From assembly GCF_000151315.2 (NCBI RefSeq), contig NW_011887303.1:438141-502140 (forward strand): DNA of 64,000 nt. Reading direction: 5' to 3'. Under the pieces are notes generated by a model, which did no database searches, was not told the origin of the DNA, and saw only the letters and a list, made by a program, of their open reading frames with translations. Position numbers and translations under genes: made by a program. Within the stretch, counting starts at the first letter, position 1. Every line of letters starts with the position of its first letter. Positions 43,624 to 55,441 of this stretch are shown in pieces. Source of the stretch: Capsaspora owczarzaki ATCC 30864. Taxonomy: Eukaryota; Opisthokonta; Filasterea.

Positions 43624-45663
43624 TTAAGAGTGCCGAGTGGTAGAATGTAAACTCAAAGCCGCTCCGCATTCTCGTGACGACAGCCTTCGCTTGGCATCGG
43701 TGGCAAGCATCATAGCCTTGCCGAATTGTTGTATCTGATACAAAGATTGAAGCAAATTGAGCAAACAGGTGGGTCATTCATCGGCAATTCGCTGCCTGCT
43801 CACCTTGACCATCGCCTCGACTTTGAGCTCTGCCACCCGAATCTTTTCCCAACCAACATGCAGCTTGCAATCGCCTCGCTTGAGCATGCAGCACGAGCCG
43901 TTTGTTTCGAGATGTCCACAGACATCCTTGTTTGTGTATTGCCGGATGATATTCTGTGCGGCGAACCCAAGGACGTATTTCGAGTCAGTCTATGGCTTTT
44001 GGCATGTCAAAACAAGCACAGATTCGTCCTCTACATCTCTCCGACATTTTGCCACACTATACCTTGCGTTTCATTTTGCGGTTGTGCTGTGTGCAAAATA
44101 TCGCAAGATTGCGACAGTAGCTATCGACTGACTCTTGATAGTTGCAAAAGACGTCATTCTCCGCAGCGTCTCCTGCCACCCAGCCCATGGTTGGGACACG
44201 TTGTGAAACCTGGTTTGTACAAAGCATTCAGCGGAACGCACGGCAAAGCAAATGGCCATGAGAGAAGCCACCACAACAACAAAATCGTCCGCAAACTCTG
44301 AGACCCAAAGCACAAACAAAACCTTTGCAAAGCAGGACTCCAAGTGCTTCACAATCGACAGGCCAGTGAGGGACGAGCCACAGGAAAAGCAGTCAACCTC
44401 GCCGAGGTCGCCGGCACCATCAACACGACGCTTTTTGGTCGCGTGTTTGCCGTCGTCGTCATCGTCATCGCCGTCAGAAGCATCGTCGTCGTGGTCAGAT
44501 CCGCCGTCCTCGCGCTCGCGCTTCACTGGCGTGCTTTCTGCAGGGGACTCTGGCTTGAGATTGGGTATCCGAGCGAGATGAAGCATGAGGTCGCGCATGG
44601 TTTGATTGATGGCGAGAACCTCTTGCTTTCGGAGCTCCATCGTCTCTTCCAGCTGCTGCAACACGCGCTCGTCGTCGTCGGTCGCCGCTGCGACGGCAAA
44701 AGTGACGTGAGACTGCTGGTTCCATTGAGCTTGCGTTGGCGGCAGCACTCGCCGGATTGCGCGAGCAGCCACGCTGATTCCGCACGCTGCTGTGCAATAC
44801 TTTGATCCCACGCCAGCTGGCTGATCGCATCCGGCGTTCCTACACGACGCAAAGCTCTTTTAAAGTGCGAGTGCGAGCCAAGAAAGCCAGGTCAGCAATC
44901 GGGGCTCAAATGTCTCAAGGCAGCAATTGAAATGCAGAAACGTTTGGTGATAATTCTACAACGATTTCCAAATACATCCCTCGAGTAGCAATGTATTTGG
45001 CTTGTACTTGATTCGCCGTGCTGCGTTCTGAGCTGTTTGAGAGAAAATCAAGTATCCGATACGAAGTTGGTTTTGCGAACATTGCAAAGGCGTCATGCGG
45101 ATCGATATACTCGACCGGCACTACTCTGATACTCTGATTCTCTGAGACTCTGATTTTCTGATTTTCTGAGACTCTGAGACTCTGATCTGAGTGCATTAGG
45201 ATTGGTTACCTCGACAGAGCGGGCAGACGTAGCTCTCGACAATCCGCACCACTTCCTGCGATAGGTTGACACAGTCTGCGTGGCATCCGACGCTGCAGTT
45301 GTCGCAGGTGACTGTCGGACGGCCTTCGGTCGGGATTGCTGGCGACTGGCAGAGGCAGAAGCCATGGACGGCAGCTGAACCAGACCCCATCCCCGTCCCC
45401 GTCCCAGGCCCCGTCCCAGATCCAGACGCAGACAAGCTGGAGGACGGCATTGAGGCTGTGGCGGCGGCGGCGGTGGCAAAGGGGAAGTCGGAGAGCGAAG
45501 CGGACGAGGCCGGTGCCGGCGTTTGAGCGGAGGACGAGCTCCCACTCGCCGCAGCCGTGCTCGAAGCACTGGCAGTGGTCGCAGCGAGGGCATTGGCAGC
45601 CGCAGCAGCCAGGACGGCGGCAGTGGCGGCGGCGATGGCGTCCTCAGTGATTGCAGAGGACAT
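43624..45663 (-). CDS. CFP1/SPP1-like COMPASS subunit with PHD finger (linking exons unresolved)
   Basis: Five exons are clear. The first (45663-45210) has an Ala/Ser-rich leader and a PHD finger (FCLCQSP, TVTCDNCSVGCHADCV, YVCPLCRG). The next clear exon (44839-44323) reads NAGCDQPAGVGSKYCTAACG, then a coiled coil (LQQLEETMELRKQEVLAIN), an Asp-rich stretch and DCFSCGSSLTG...HLESCFAK, the order seen in CXXC1/CFP1. Three more give DVFCNYQESVDSYCRNLAIFC, CGHLETNGSCCMLKRGDC followed by HVGWEKIRVAEL, and a short helical end, all matching the CFP1 C-terminal cysteine-rich region. CFP1/Spp1 targets the SET1 H3K4 methyltransferase complex. Phases show that at least one small exon is missing between 45209 and 44840. 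No CXXC DNA-binding finger was found, as in yeast Spp1. Confidence 0.82.
45116..45190. repeat. TCTGA-rich tandem array in a CFP1 intron
   Basis: About twelve near copies of GACTCTGA and ATTCTCTGA or ATTTTCTGA stand in a row just downstream (in gene sense) of the PHD exon. Confidence 0.7.
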
Positions 45664-45812
45664 TGACCAAACGAACAAGAGACAGAGAAAGAGACTGAGA
45701 CAAGTTATCTCAGACTCGGACATTAATGGAAGCGACCATCGTAAATGTAGACGGAGGGTTGAGAGAGAAGGGAGGGGAAAAAAGTCTGTTTATTGCGAAC
45801 GGAAATTTTGCT

Positions 45813-47707
45813 TCACAACTTGGAACGACGAGAGGCAAACTTGATCAGCGCTTCAGCACATTCGTCGGACGCCCAGCTGCAAGACAAGATGGCAGAAAGA
45901 TTCGATACAAAGAGCAAGCAGAGATGGTCAGCTGCGAGATGAAAACCCCCACGCGAGAGCAACAACAGCGAGATACGTACCGTTGGCTAAGCAAATTGCA
46001 TTCTCGCTCGTTTGTGTCGAGGTAAGCAGGGATCAGCTTCTCCCGGATGAGCTGTCGAGAGAGAGAGTGTGTGTGTAAGGTGGATTGAAAGATAGGCTCG
46101 TTTTGAGTTCAATGCGAGGCAATGCAAGGACGGACGAAATGACAAGCATCGAAACGGAGCGTGAACTGACCTTCTTGCAGTCCAGCAACGAGCCAGGCGG
46201 CTTGTCGGCCAACTTGGCAACACGCTCCTGGACCTTTTGCCGGAACTCTTCCGGAGAAAAGACAGCACTGAACAAGCCGGCTTGGAAGCACTCGTTCGCA
46301 TTGAAGGTTCGTCCCAAAATCAGCACCTCGTTTGCGCGCGCCATGCCCATGATTGCTGGCGAGAATCAACGCCATGTTAGAGTTGGTGATAGCAGAGTCG
46401 TTTGAGCGCGTCCTTTTCTTACCTGGGAAGGTCATTGACGACACTGCCTCGGGCGATTGGCCAAGATCCGTGAATGGAGTGTAAATGGTCGCATCCGCAC
46501 TGGCGTAGACAAAGTCCGCGTGAGGAATGATGGTTGCGCCGATGCCTGTCAGCGTGAAAGGGAGAGACAAGCGCGAGTCAGCGGTTGTTTCCACAGCCAG
46601 ACACACAAAGCAATCCGTGCTTACCGACGGCTGGGCCGTTCAAAGCCAGCACAAGGATTTTCGGGAAGGTGATGAATCGAATGGCAAACTTGGAGAATCG
46701 GTTGCGAGAAGCGTCCAACATTGCTTGCGGGCCGTCTATCACATCACAAGCAAGCGACAAAAAATCAGTTCCAAACACATGCTCCGAGAGATTGAACAAG
46801 ACGGAAAGCAAACGCAAGACACAAACCTGGGTTTTCGGCGGCTTCGGCGTACTGCTGATTCATGCTTGCGAGATCGTTTCCGCTGGAAAAGTACTTTCCG
46901 TTGCCCGACAGCACCTATGAATGATGCCAAGCAGCAGATGCAGATGAGCGCTTTCCTGGACAATCTCAGCAGAATTCTCTCCAAATCGGTTTCACAAAAT
47001 ACTGCACCACGATATTCACGCCATCCGTTTGCGCCGCATAATCCAGGGCGCGGACAATGTTGTCGTACAGCGGTCCATCAATCGCATTGTACTTCTACGC
47101 AATCACAATTCGAGTTGAACATACGAGTCGTTAGAATCACCAATTGTGCAAACAAATCACAGGTCGAAACTTGGATCCATCCGAAGTTCATCCACATATT
47201 CGTATCCATGATTCAAATACCCCCATTTTTCGCTTAGCTTCTCCCCAAACTCCAAGAGCCGGGTTGAAACACTGAAGATCAAACAAATCCCGTCGGAAGT
47301 CGGAAGAGCGGGATTTGAGCGGAGAGAGTGCGCCGGGTTTTGCCCAACGGACTGACCTTCGGGCGGTCGAGCGTCATCCACAGGACGCCGTGCTCTGCAT
47401 CGAGCACCAGCTGGAGCGATGGGAAGGTCGGCGGCGGTGGAATCGGCATTGGAGAGGGCAGCAAGTTGGAAAAGTACCCAAAAAACAAAAAAGCTTGACT
47501 GAGCATCCAAATCCAGCCCAGATCGAGGTAGTTAGTTGAAGCGAGTGCAAAGTGGATGAGTGTGTTGGATGAATGGCAGCAGATTGGGCAGACCAGCGAA
47601 AAAGCCCAGACGAGTGGAGATTTGAGGTTTTTTTTGTGAGTCAGTGTTTCAAACCACGGCACTCGCATCGGGGTCGCTCCACCTACAAGGACAGTGCAGT
47701 CAGACAT
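45813..47707 (-). CDS. peroxisomal delta3,delta2-enoyl-CoA isomerase-like protein (crotonase family)
   Basis: Nine exons can be traced in phase from MSDCTVL (47707-47687) through LDAEHGVLWMTLDRPK, KYNAIDGPLYDNIVRAL, VLSGNGKYFSSGNDLASM, RFITFPKILVLALNGPAVG, GIGATIIPHADFVYAS, TPFTDLGQSPEAVSSMTFP, EVLILGRTFNANECFQAGL and LIREKLIPAYLDTNERECNL to the end FASRRSKL; about 265 residues. The oxyanion-hole GNG(K)YFSSGNDL and GxxGPAxG-like GIGA segments, and the RW.SDEC ending, match ECI/PEC1-type isomerases, which move double bonds of unsaturated acyl-CoAs so that beta-oxidation can proceed. The final Ser-Lys-Leu is a canonical PTS1, so the enzyme should be peroxisomal. It is head-to-head with the PP2A scaffold gene. 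Confidence 0.85.
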
Positions 47708-47981
47708 TGACCAACTTTGCTCCCTTTCAATTTAAGACCTCAGGCGGCAGCATGAGAGACTCGGCGCAGCTTTCTTCATCGTTTCAAAGCAATAAAGCCG
47801 CCACTCATCTCCACTCCAACTCCAGCCCCCCTCCACTTTTTTTGTTTTACTGATCTGAATAAACTCGCGATTTGCATCTCACAATTTCATCATTTTCACA
47901 GATCTCTCGCCATCTCAGAAAACCCTGCTCACTCTTCTTTAAACAAAAAAACCCCACTTGCAAAGAGAACGAACTCAAACG
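47708..47981. promoter_or_regulatory. 274-bp divergent promoter between the enoyl-CoA isomerase and PP2A-A genes
   Basis: Opposite start codons are 274 bases apart. The PP2A side is pyrimidine-rich. No motif is shared visibly with the other divergent promoters of the window. Confidence 0.5.
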
Positions 47982-50960
47982 ATGGCTACACCGATGGACG
48001 AAGGAGACGACTCGCTGTACCCGATTGCGGTGCTGATTGACGAGCTGAAGAACGACGACGTGCAGCTGCGTCTCAACTCCATCCGCCGCCTGTCGACGAT
48101 CGGCCTTGCGCTTGGCGAGGAGCGAACGCGCGTCGAGCTCGTCCCTTTCCTCAACGGTCCGTTCTCTGTCTCTGTCTCTCTGTCTTTTTCTGTCTCTCTC
48201 TCTGTCCCTCCCCTCCCCTTCCGTTCGCTCTCCCCTTCTCGTTCGCTCTTTCATTCTCGTTCTCGTTCTCGTTCTCGTTCTTCTTCACTCGGTTTTCGGT
48301 TTCCTTTGAGTTTTGTTTGCTTTCATCGTTCAAAAAGCAGACTTTTTTATTATTTTTTATTATTTTTTTTTTATTTTTTGTTCTTTGCTGTTTCTCTCTT
48401 TGGCACAATGTGAGGCTGCTGCGGCTGAACGCCGTCCCTCTGTTTTGGTGGCTTGGCTGGCTTGAAGACAGAGTGCGCGGGAGAGTGGTGGCTGCGGTGG
48501 CGCTGCTGCTCCTGCGAACGCTGGGCCGAAGTGAAAAAAAAAAAAACGGAAATAAAAAAATGAAAAAAAAAATCGAATGCAAACAAATCGCTGGTTAGTG
48601 AGCGGTCGTCGTATCCGATGCCATATTTAAGCAGCTTTAGTGATACGGCGCTCTAATACCCACCTCTACCATTTTCTTGCTTGGTGGCTTTTTTTTTCTT
48701 TTTCTTTTTTTTTTGTTAGTCTTCCTCTCATCGCTCTCACTCTTGTCCAAAAGCTCATTCACTCACTTAACAACAAAAACTTGCGCTGTTTGTTTCCCTC
48801 TGACGCGCAGACTCGATCGACGACGAGGATGAAGTCCTGCAGGCTCTGGCTGAAGAGCTTGGCAACTTTGTCCCGCTGGTCGGCGGCCCCGAGCACGCTC
48901 ACACACTCCTGGCACCCCTCGAGAGCCTCGCTGGCGTCGAAGAGACTGCCGTGCGCGAGAAGGTAAAAACAACCCACGTCGTGTCGTGTCTGACTCGCTG
49001 TCTGTCTCAGTTGGCTCATTCTTATTTTTTTTTTCTGTCTTCCTCTAGGCCGTTCTCTCGCTCCGCAAGATCGCCGAGAGCCTCGACGTTGCACAGCTGG
49101 ACACGCACCTGGTGCCGCTCGTCCACCGCCTTGCCACGGGCGATTGGTTTACATCGCGCATCTCTGCCTGCGGCCTTTTCGCCGCTGCGTACAGGCTCAA
49201 CAACGATGCCAAGAAGGCCGAGCTTCGTCAGAGCTTTGCGCAGCTGTGCATTGACGAGACCCCGATGGTTCGTCGCGCCGCTGCCGCCAAGTTTGGCGAG
49301 TTTGCCGGTGTCATCGAGCCCGCCTTTGTCAAGACCGAGCTCATGACTGCCTTCACTGCCCTTGCCCAAGACGAGCAGGTTTGTGTGCTTGTTTGCTTTT
49401 TCTTTTTGTCTGTGACGTGTGTGGAGGCATGAATTTCGTTGTGCTCATACGTTGTTGCCTATTTTTTTTCTTTGTTTTTTCTTTTGGTTGCACTACCTCC
49501 TCTTCCGTTCTCTTCTCTTCTCTTCTGTTCTCTTCTCTTCCTCTCAGGACTCGGTTCGCCTTCTCGCTGTCGAGGGCGGCGTCGCCATCGCTCGCTTGCT
49601 CACTCCTGCAGAGAATGAGACCTTGATCATGCCATCGGTTCGCGCCGCAGCCGTCGACAAGTCATGGCGTGTGCGCTACATGCTCGCTGACAAGCTCATC
49701 GATCTGCAGCGCGCCGTCGGCACTGAAATCACCAAGGCCGACCTGCTCAACTTCTTTGTGGCTCTGCTCAAGGACAACGAGGCCGAGGTCCGCACCATTG
49801 CCTCCCAAAAGATCCCCGATTTTGCCAACAACCTCGACGAGGACGTCCGCCTCAACGCTGTGCTCACCCTCATGATGCCGTGCGTCAAGGAGCTGTCCAA
49901 CGACAACTCGCAGCACGTTCGCTCTGCTCTTGCCTCGGTGGTCATGCTTCTCGCTCCCATTCTCGGCCGAGACCACACCGTCGAGCACCTGCTCCCCGTC
50001 TTCCTGCAGCTCCTCAAGGACGAGTTCCCCGAAGTTCGCCTCAACATCATTTCCAAGCTCGACTGCGTCAACCGCGTCATTGGCATTGACATGCTGTCCC
50101 AGTCCCTCCTCCCTGCGATTGTGGATCTTGCAGAGGACCGACAGTGGCGTGTGCGTCTCGCCATCATCGAGTACATTCCTCTCCTCGCTTCCCAGCTTGT
50201 ACGTTGTTGATCTTGCTTTGGGTTTGCATTGAGCCCTGCGGTGTTTGTGGGTTGAATTGTGTTGACTGACTTTTCTGTTTGTTTTGTTTCGTTTTGAGTA
50301 GGGCGTCGAGTTCTTTGATGAAAAGCTCAGCAACCTGTGCATGACATGGCTTGGTGACTGCGTTTTCAGCATCCGCGAGGCTGCCACCCTCAACATCAAG
50401 AAGCTTGTCGATACCTTCGGCCTCGACTGGGCCCGATCCAGCATCATTCCCAAGGTTTTGTCCATGTACCGACACCCTAACTACCTTTACCGCATGACCA
50501 CTCTGTTTGCAGTGAATGTAAGCGGCGAGGCAGATGATGTGGTTGCTTATTTTCGGTGGGGGGGGCTATGTGTGACTAACTTGTTGTTTCTGCGCTCCTC
50601 TGCCAACCCCGCTCTAATAGCTCCTCATCGACGTTGTCGACGTCGACTCCCTCACCCACATGATTCTGCCTGTTGTTTTGCCGATGGCCAAGGACACCGT
50701 CCCCAACGTGCGCTTCAACGTTGCCAAGACCCTTGAGAAGATTGCCATGCGCATCTCCAAGGATGTTATCGAGACTCACATGAAGCCCGTCTTGCAAAGC
50801 TTGCAAGAAGATGGCGATGGTGATGTCAAGTACTTTGCCACGCACGCTCTTGAAGCTGGTATGTTGCAGAAGCACGAACGTCGGGTTTGACTTTTGACGA
50901 GGTACTGACGTTTTATTTTTGTCCTTTTCGTTTGCTTCTCAATGAACAGCTGGCGTGTAA
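47982..50960 (+). CDS. PPP2R1A: protein phosphatase 2A 65-kDa scaffold subunit A
   Basis: Seven exons (47982-48156, 48811-48962, 49049-49378, 49548-50198, 50302-50517, 50621-50858, 50950-50960) join in phase to 590 residues, one more than human PPP2R1A. The protein is 15 HEAT repeats throughout: [107 protein letters not shown] and [13 protein letters not shown]. It holds catalytic and regulatory PP2A subunits together. The last coding exon is only 11 bases. The first donor (GTCCGT) is weak but required by phase and homology; that intron (48157-48810) is long and full of T and A runs. Confidence 0.97.
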
Positions 50961-51328
50961 AACCTCCAGTACCTACCCGTTGAGAAAATTTGGATTGCTG
51001 TTACAATCTTTTTCCCCCCTCCTCCTCCTCCTTCTCCTAGTGTGCATTTCACTGTCTTGTTTTCCTTCGCTGCTGACTGCCCCGTTGTCGTGTCGAGTTT
51101 TAAGTGTGTACCTTTGCTGCATAACTATGTTTCCAAACGACTATTGTTGATGTCGATCAAGCTTTTACTTGTGGTGTTGCGTTCGAATTGAAAACCTGCG
51201 GGCTTGTCGCAGCATCAAACCAGCAAACCAAGGCAAAACACACAACGCAGGCCATGCTCACCAAACCCATGCAGTACAAAAATAGATGTGCAAAACAAAA
51301 CAAAGAAAAAGCCAAAGCGAGATCAAGC
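50961..51328. other. intergenic, convergent 3' ends
   Basis: 368 bases between two stop codons that face each other. Both 3' UTRs fit here; no gene is visible. Confidence 0.5.
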
Positions 51329-54295
51329 TCAGTTTTCTGGCTCCTCCGAGCCAGCAGAGTCACCTTCCTTCTTGTCAAACTTTGGACGACGAGGGCCACG
51401 GCGACGAGCAGTGCCGGGTGCAGCGGCAGCAGAAGCAGCAGTTGCCGAGTCCTGCCCTTCAGGCGAGCTTGGCTCGGGTTCAGCTACAGCAGCAGCGGGA
51501 GCGACGTGTTCGCTGGTTTCCACAGGAGCGGAAGCAGCAACGGCAGCAGGAGCAGCGGCAGCAGCGGCAGCAACAGCAGCAGCGGCAGCGGCGGCCAGGT
51601 TTTCAGCGGTTGCTTGCTCGAGCGAATTCAAACGGACGAGCGAATCGACCGGCTCCGAAGCGGGCGTTTCCGGGACGGCCTCGTCAGGCGTGTCTTCAGC
51701 AGCTTGCAGAACTTGCATTGACAGAGGCACAGGCTTTTCCACTGGCGCAGCAGCAGGGGCAGGCTTCTCAACAGGCTCTGTGACAGCCGCGGTCGTAGTC
51801 GCAGGCTCGGCAGAAACAGGGACTGCCACTACTGCAGGAGCAGAAGCAGGAGCCGATGCAGCAGAAACCACCGCAGCATCTCCTGCAACGGGAGCAGCAG
51901 GAGTGCTGCCAGCGGCCGGTTTCTTCTTTCGAGGGGCAGGAACGGGAGCAGGGCCATCATCCACAGGCTCGGCCGGCACGACAACAGCTGGCTCGGAGGG
52001 CTTGGGGGCAGCCGCAGCCGATTGTTTGGCAAAGTTCACCTTGAAATGCGGCTTGCAGTACGGCTTTTCGCTGAGCATGGCAAAGTCGCCTCGCTTGAGC
52101 ATGATGCCACATTCCGTGCATGCGACGGTTGGCTCGGCAGTAGCAGCAGGAGCAGTCGCAGAAGCAGGTGCTCCGATAACCTATCAAGTCAATCCACAAA
52201 AACTGAATACTGCGAGACTTGACCAAGATAGAGATGAAGCAAGAAAGAGAACTCCAAATTACCGGTAATACGCGAACTCCAACGGGCGGGCGGCGCGTTG
52301 GCTCTGCACTGGTGGTCTCAGGTGCAGTAGGTGCAGGCGTGGTATTGGCTGCTGCTGCGGCCGCATCCTGTGACGATCGACAGGAACGATAGGTCAGTTC
52401 ACGTCCCAGAATACGCATGCGGCAGAGCTCATCCATCGAGGCAAACCTTTTCCATTGCGCCCTTAGCTTCAAGAGCCTGTTGGTTGACAACAGCCTTCAT
52501 AGTTTGATCGAGATCGCCAAAGCGGGACGTTCGCTGCAGTGAAGTCACAAACAAACAACACCCAACCAAAGTCACGAAAGGTGAGATGGCGCTCCAATCC
52601 TATTCACCACTTGCTCCATAACTCGACAAACAATTGTCCCATACCTGTGCAGGGGCGGGTGCCGCTGGTCGCGGCGCTGATTGCGGCCGAGCGCTCGGTT
52701 GGGGCTCATCTTCAGCGTCCGTATCGCTGGTGTCGTCGTCCGAGTCCGTGCCAGAGCCGCTGTCGTCGTCGTTTGCCGGAGCAGAGGGCGAGGAGGGCCC
52801 GTTTGCAGTGGACGATGCAGTCGGCACTGCGGGCGGTGGCTTTGGGCGTCGCGGAGCTGGCTGGGGACGCGGAGCAGCAGCAGCTGCGGCAGGAACGGGA
52901 GCAGCAGCGCTGGATGGGGTTGCAGTTATGGCAGGAGAAGACGCGCCAGCGCTGGATTTCTTCAAAAGAGCCACACATTCGTCACAAACACGCTGCGGCT
53001 TGGAGGACATCGGAAGGAGCCACGACTGCGAAGTGCAATTTCCGCACGCGACTTTGCCACAGTTGCGGCAATGGTGCTTGCGGTTGAAGGTGGTAAACTT
53101 GCTGTTTTGACAAACCATGCAAGTCGTTACTTTGGCGTCAGGGACCCACACTGCCGCAACGTGGCTCAAGGGAACTTTGCCTGATTGTTCGAACAATTTG
53201 AAACAGTTGAAAAATAAATGGAAGGACAGCAATCGCAACGGCGTGTAGATACGAGGACGGTAGCATGATGCTTTCACTCACCCTTTTTCTGAGTTGCCTT
53301 TTCGATATACTGCTGAAGCAGCGAAAGCCAGTGCGCCTTGTCAGCAGCGCTGTGGGAAATGACATGGAAGGACTTGGTTTTGTGGCTGATCTGGAATCCG
53401 TTCATGGCATCTTAGAGAACATCAATAGAATTAAGAGTAAGGGGTGAGTGGAATGATACAATGGGAGCAGCAGCAGCAGGAGGAGCTGACACGCACCAAA
53501 ATCAATATTGTTCTCCGAGTCGTAAACGGTCGGGAGGTAGTGGCATTGGGCAGTGACAGTCATTTGGTCCAATTCGAGGGCGACTTGCTTGGCATAGCGG
53601 CCTTTCGCCAACGATGTTCCGTACACCTTGAAAATAAGAAAAGTCGTGTCGACCATCATCGAGTGAGTACTTCCCCACAGAAACGAAAAGACCCAATACA
53701 AACGAATCAACAGCTACTTTCCGCATACCAACAGGTCATTGAACATGACAAAATAACGGGGCTTGAGCGATTTGCGGCATTGCTTGAGCAGAGTGCCTTC
53801 ATGCAGAAAGACGCGTCCCGGCGCGAGCAGCGACTGTCGATGATTGAATTTTTTTTTTCCTTCTCAACGTGAGCCAAACAAGACATTTGATTTTTCAACT
53901 GGTTGCAATCTCGCAAAATCTCAGACATTTGAACCCAAAATTTGAAAAATTCAACAAAAAAGGGTTTTTCAATGGTTTTTCAATGGTTTTCAATAGGTTT
54001 TTTTTTTTCGCACCTGTCCGCCGACGAACGACGCCTGGATTTCGGTGATCTTGTTGATGTTGTACTCGCTCTCTGCGAGCGGCACCGCATCGTCATCCGG
54101 GATGGCTGAGGACGCGCGCACGACCACTGGCGGCGACTGTGGGCGGTTTGGCCGCGACGCAGACACGGGCGACGTCGCGCCAGTGCGCGGCGGTGCGACA
54201 GGGCCAGAGCCAGAGCCAAACGCAGCGCTCGTCGCCGAGCTCATGGGCACGGCCGCAACGGGCGCCGAGATGAGCGGATGCTGCTGGCTCGACAT
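51329..54295 (-). CDS. phafin-like PH-FYVE protein with C-terminal half-LIM zinc motif
   Basis: About eight exons from the start at 54295 (first exon 54295-54014) join in phase. After a ~94-residue disordered leader the PH domain reads APGRVFLHEGTLLKQCRKS, KPRYFVMFNDLL, SFHVISHSAADKAHWLSLL; this and the spacing to the FYVE domain match animal phafins (PLEKHF). The FYVE finger has WVPD, the basic RKHHCRNCG and RVCDECV, so it should bind PI3P on endosomes. A Pro/Ala/acidic linker follows, then CTECG...GDFAMLSEKPYCKPHF, the second zinc module of a LIM domain without the first, and a ~220-residue Ala/Pro-rich tail ending near EEPEN. Vertebrate phafins stop after the FYVE domain, so the tail is an addition. 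It is head-to-head with the DUF2452 gene. Confidence 0.85.
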
Positions 54296-54316
54296 TGATG
54301 GGAGGAAAACGAATGG

Positions 54317-54348
<32 letters not shown>

Positions 54349-54514
54349 ACTGAAAATTTTGTATTGAATTGCATTGGATTTGGATTTGGATTACCGCTGC
54401 AGCTTGCAATGCAATGCAAAGGGTACTCAGAGAAGCATGGATCCAAAACAAAATCAAGTTGCTTCACACACTCCTTCTTCTTTCATCTCTTATCATACTG
54501 TAATAAACAAACAC
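54296..54514. promoter_or_regulatory. 219-bp divergent promoter between the phafin-like and DUF2452 genes
   Basis: Start codons on opposite strands lie 219 bases apart, with an A run of nearly 30 bases (54318-54346) close to the minus-strand start and several GATTTGGATTTGG-type short repeats. Confidence 0.5.
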
Positions 54515-55441
54515 ATGTCGAGCAGTGGAGCATCGACGGCCGGCAACGGGGCGGGTGCGAGCGACATGGCGGCAGAGCGGCTCGCCGTGGCACAGTACGC
54601 GACAGTCAATGCCGACGCACTTGGCACTGTGCAGCTGTCGTCGCTGGACACCAACGTGCTGACTGCGACGGCGGGCGCCCCGCGTGAGCACCTGGTCGAC
54701 CTCGCGCGAGCAATCCAGGACGCGGACGTGACCCTGCGCGCCACGACGGGTGCTAAGATGCAGGTCATTGTCGACCAAATCCGACTGCTTCAGATGCAGG
54801 CGCGAGTGTTTATGGAGGAGGCGCGACGCGACGCCGATCTGCACCGCGCTGCGTGTAACTTTACCAAGCGTGCGGGAACCACGTACCATCTGTACCGCCG
54901 CGACGGGCCCCAGGACGATGGCGTGCCATACTTGTCACTGTTGTCGCCTGAGGAGTGGGGTGCGCGGGGCACGCCACACACATTTGTCGGATCCTACCGC
55001 CTCGAGGCCGACCAGACCTGGACGCCCGTCGAGCGCATCCGCCATCGCGAGGACAACTCTGCGTTTGTGCAGCGATTGCTGGGACCCAACATTATCAAGT
55101 ACACGGACGCGCCGCTCTTTACGCAGCAGTTGAACATGATTGACAACTCGTACAGCAGCGTCGCGCCGCAACAGCTCCTCGGCCCAAGCAGTAACAGCAG
55201 CGGCACCAGCGAGTCGCTTGGATCTGCGGGTGGACAACAGCCACAGGCGGTGCAGAGCTACCAATCCTCACAGTCCATGATGATGATGATGACACCTCAG
55301 CAGCAGCAACAAAATCCAATGGCGCAACAGATTCTAAATCAGTCGACCCTGGTTACTCCCGTGCCAAAGCGCCAACTCGGCAACGCCGTTCCACTTCCCG
55401 CGTCTGTCCGCCAACCAGAGGGATTTGAGCAAGCGCAATGA
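54515..55441 (+). CDS. DUF2452 protein, C1orf50-like
   Basis: A single intronless frame of 308 residues starting at the ATG of MSSSGASTAG. The core matches the human C1orf50 family: helical VDLARAIQDADVTLRATTG and IRLLQMQARVFMEEARRDA, then the signature GTTYHLYRRDG, YLSLLSPEEWG, HTFVGSYRLEADQTWTP. The C-terminal ~110 residues are Gln/Ser-rich and probably disordered. The function of the family is unknown; no catalytic residues, signal peptide or membrane span are visible. Upstream in-frame codons exist, but the ATG at 54515 is the first good start. Confidence 0.85.
   Translation: MSSSGASTAGNGAGASDMAAERLAVAQYATVNADALGTVQLSSLDTNVLTATAGAPREHLVDLARAIQDADVTLRATTGAKMQVIVDQIRLLQMQARVFMEEARRDADLHRAACNFTKRAGTTYHLYRRDGPQDDGVPYLSLLSPEEWGARGTPHTFVGSYRLEADQTWTPVERIRHREDNSAFVQRLLGPNIIKYTDAPLFTQQLNMIDNSYSSVAPQQLLGPSSNSSGTSESLGSAGGQQPQAVQSYQSSQSMMMMMTPQQQQQNPMAQQILNQSTLVTPVPKRQLGNAVPLPASVRQPEGFEQAQ

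Noticed and set aside
44915-45113. Frame containing VPVEYIDPHDAFAMFAKP between the two main CFP1 exons, considered as a linking exon
   Set aside because: It could enter in phase, but no clear donor returns to the next exon in the needed phase and it has no CFP1-like sequence; left unresolved.
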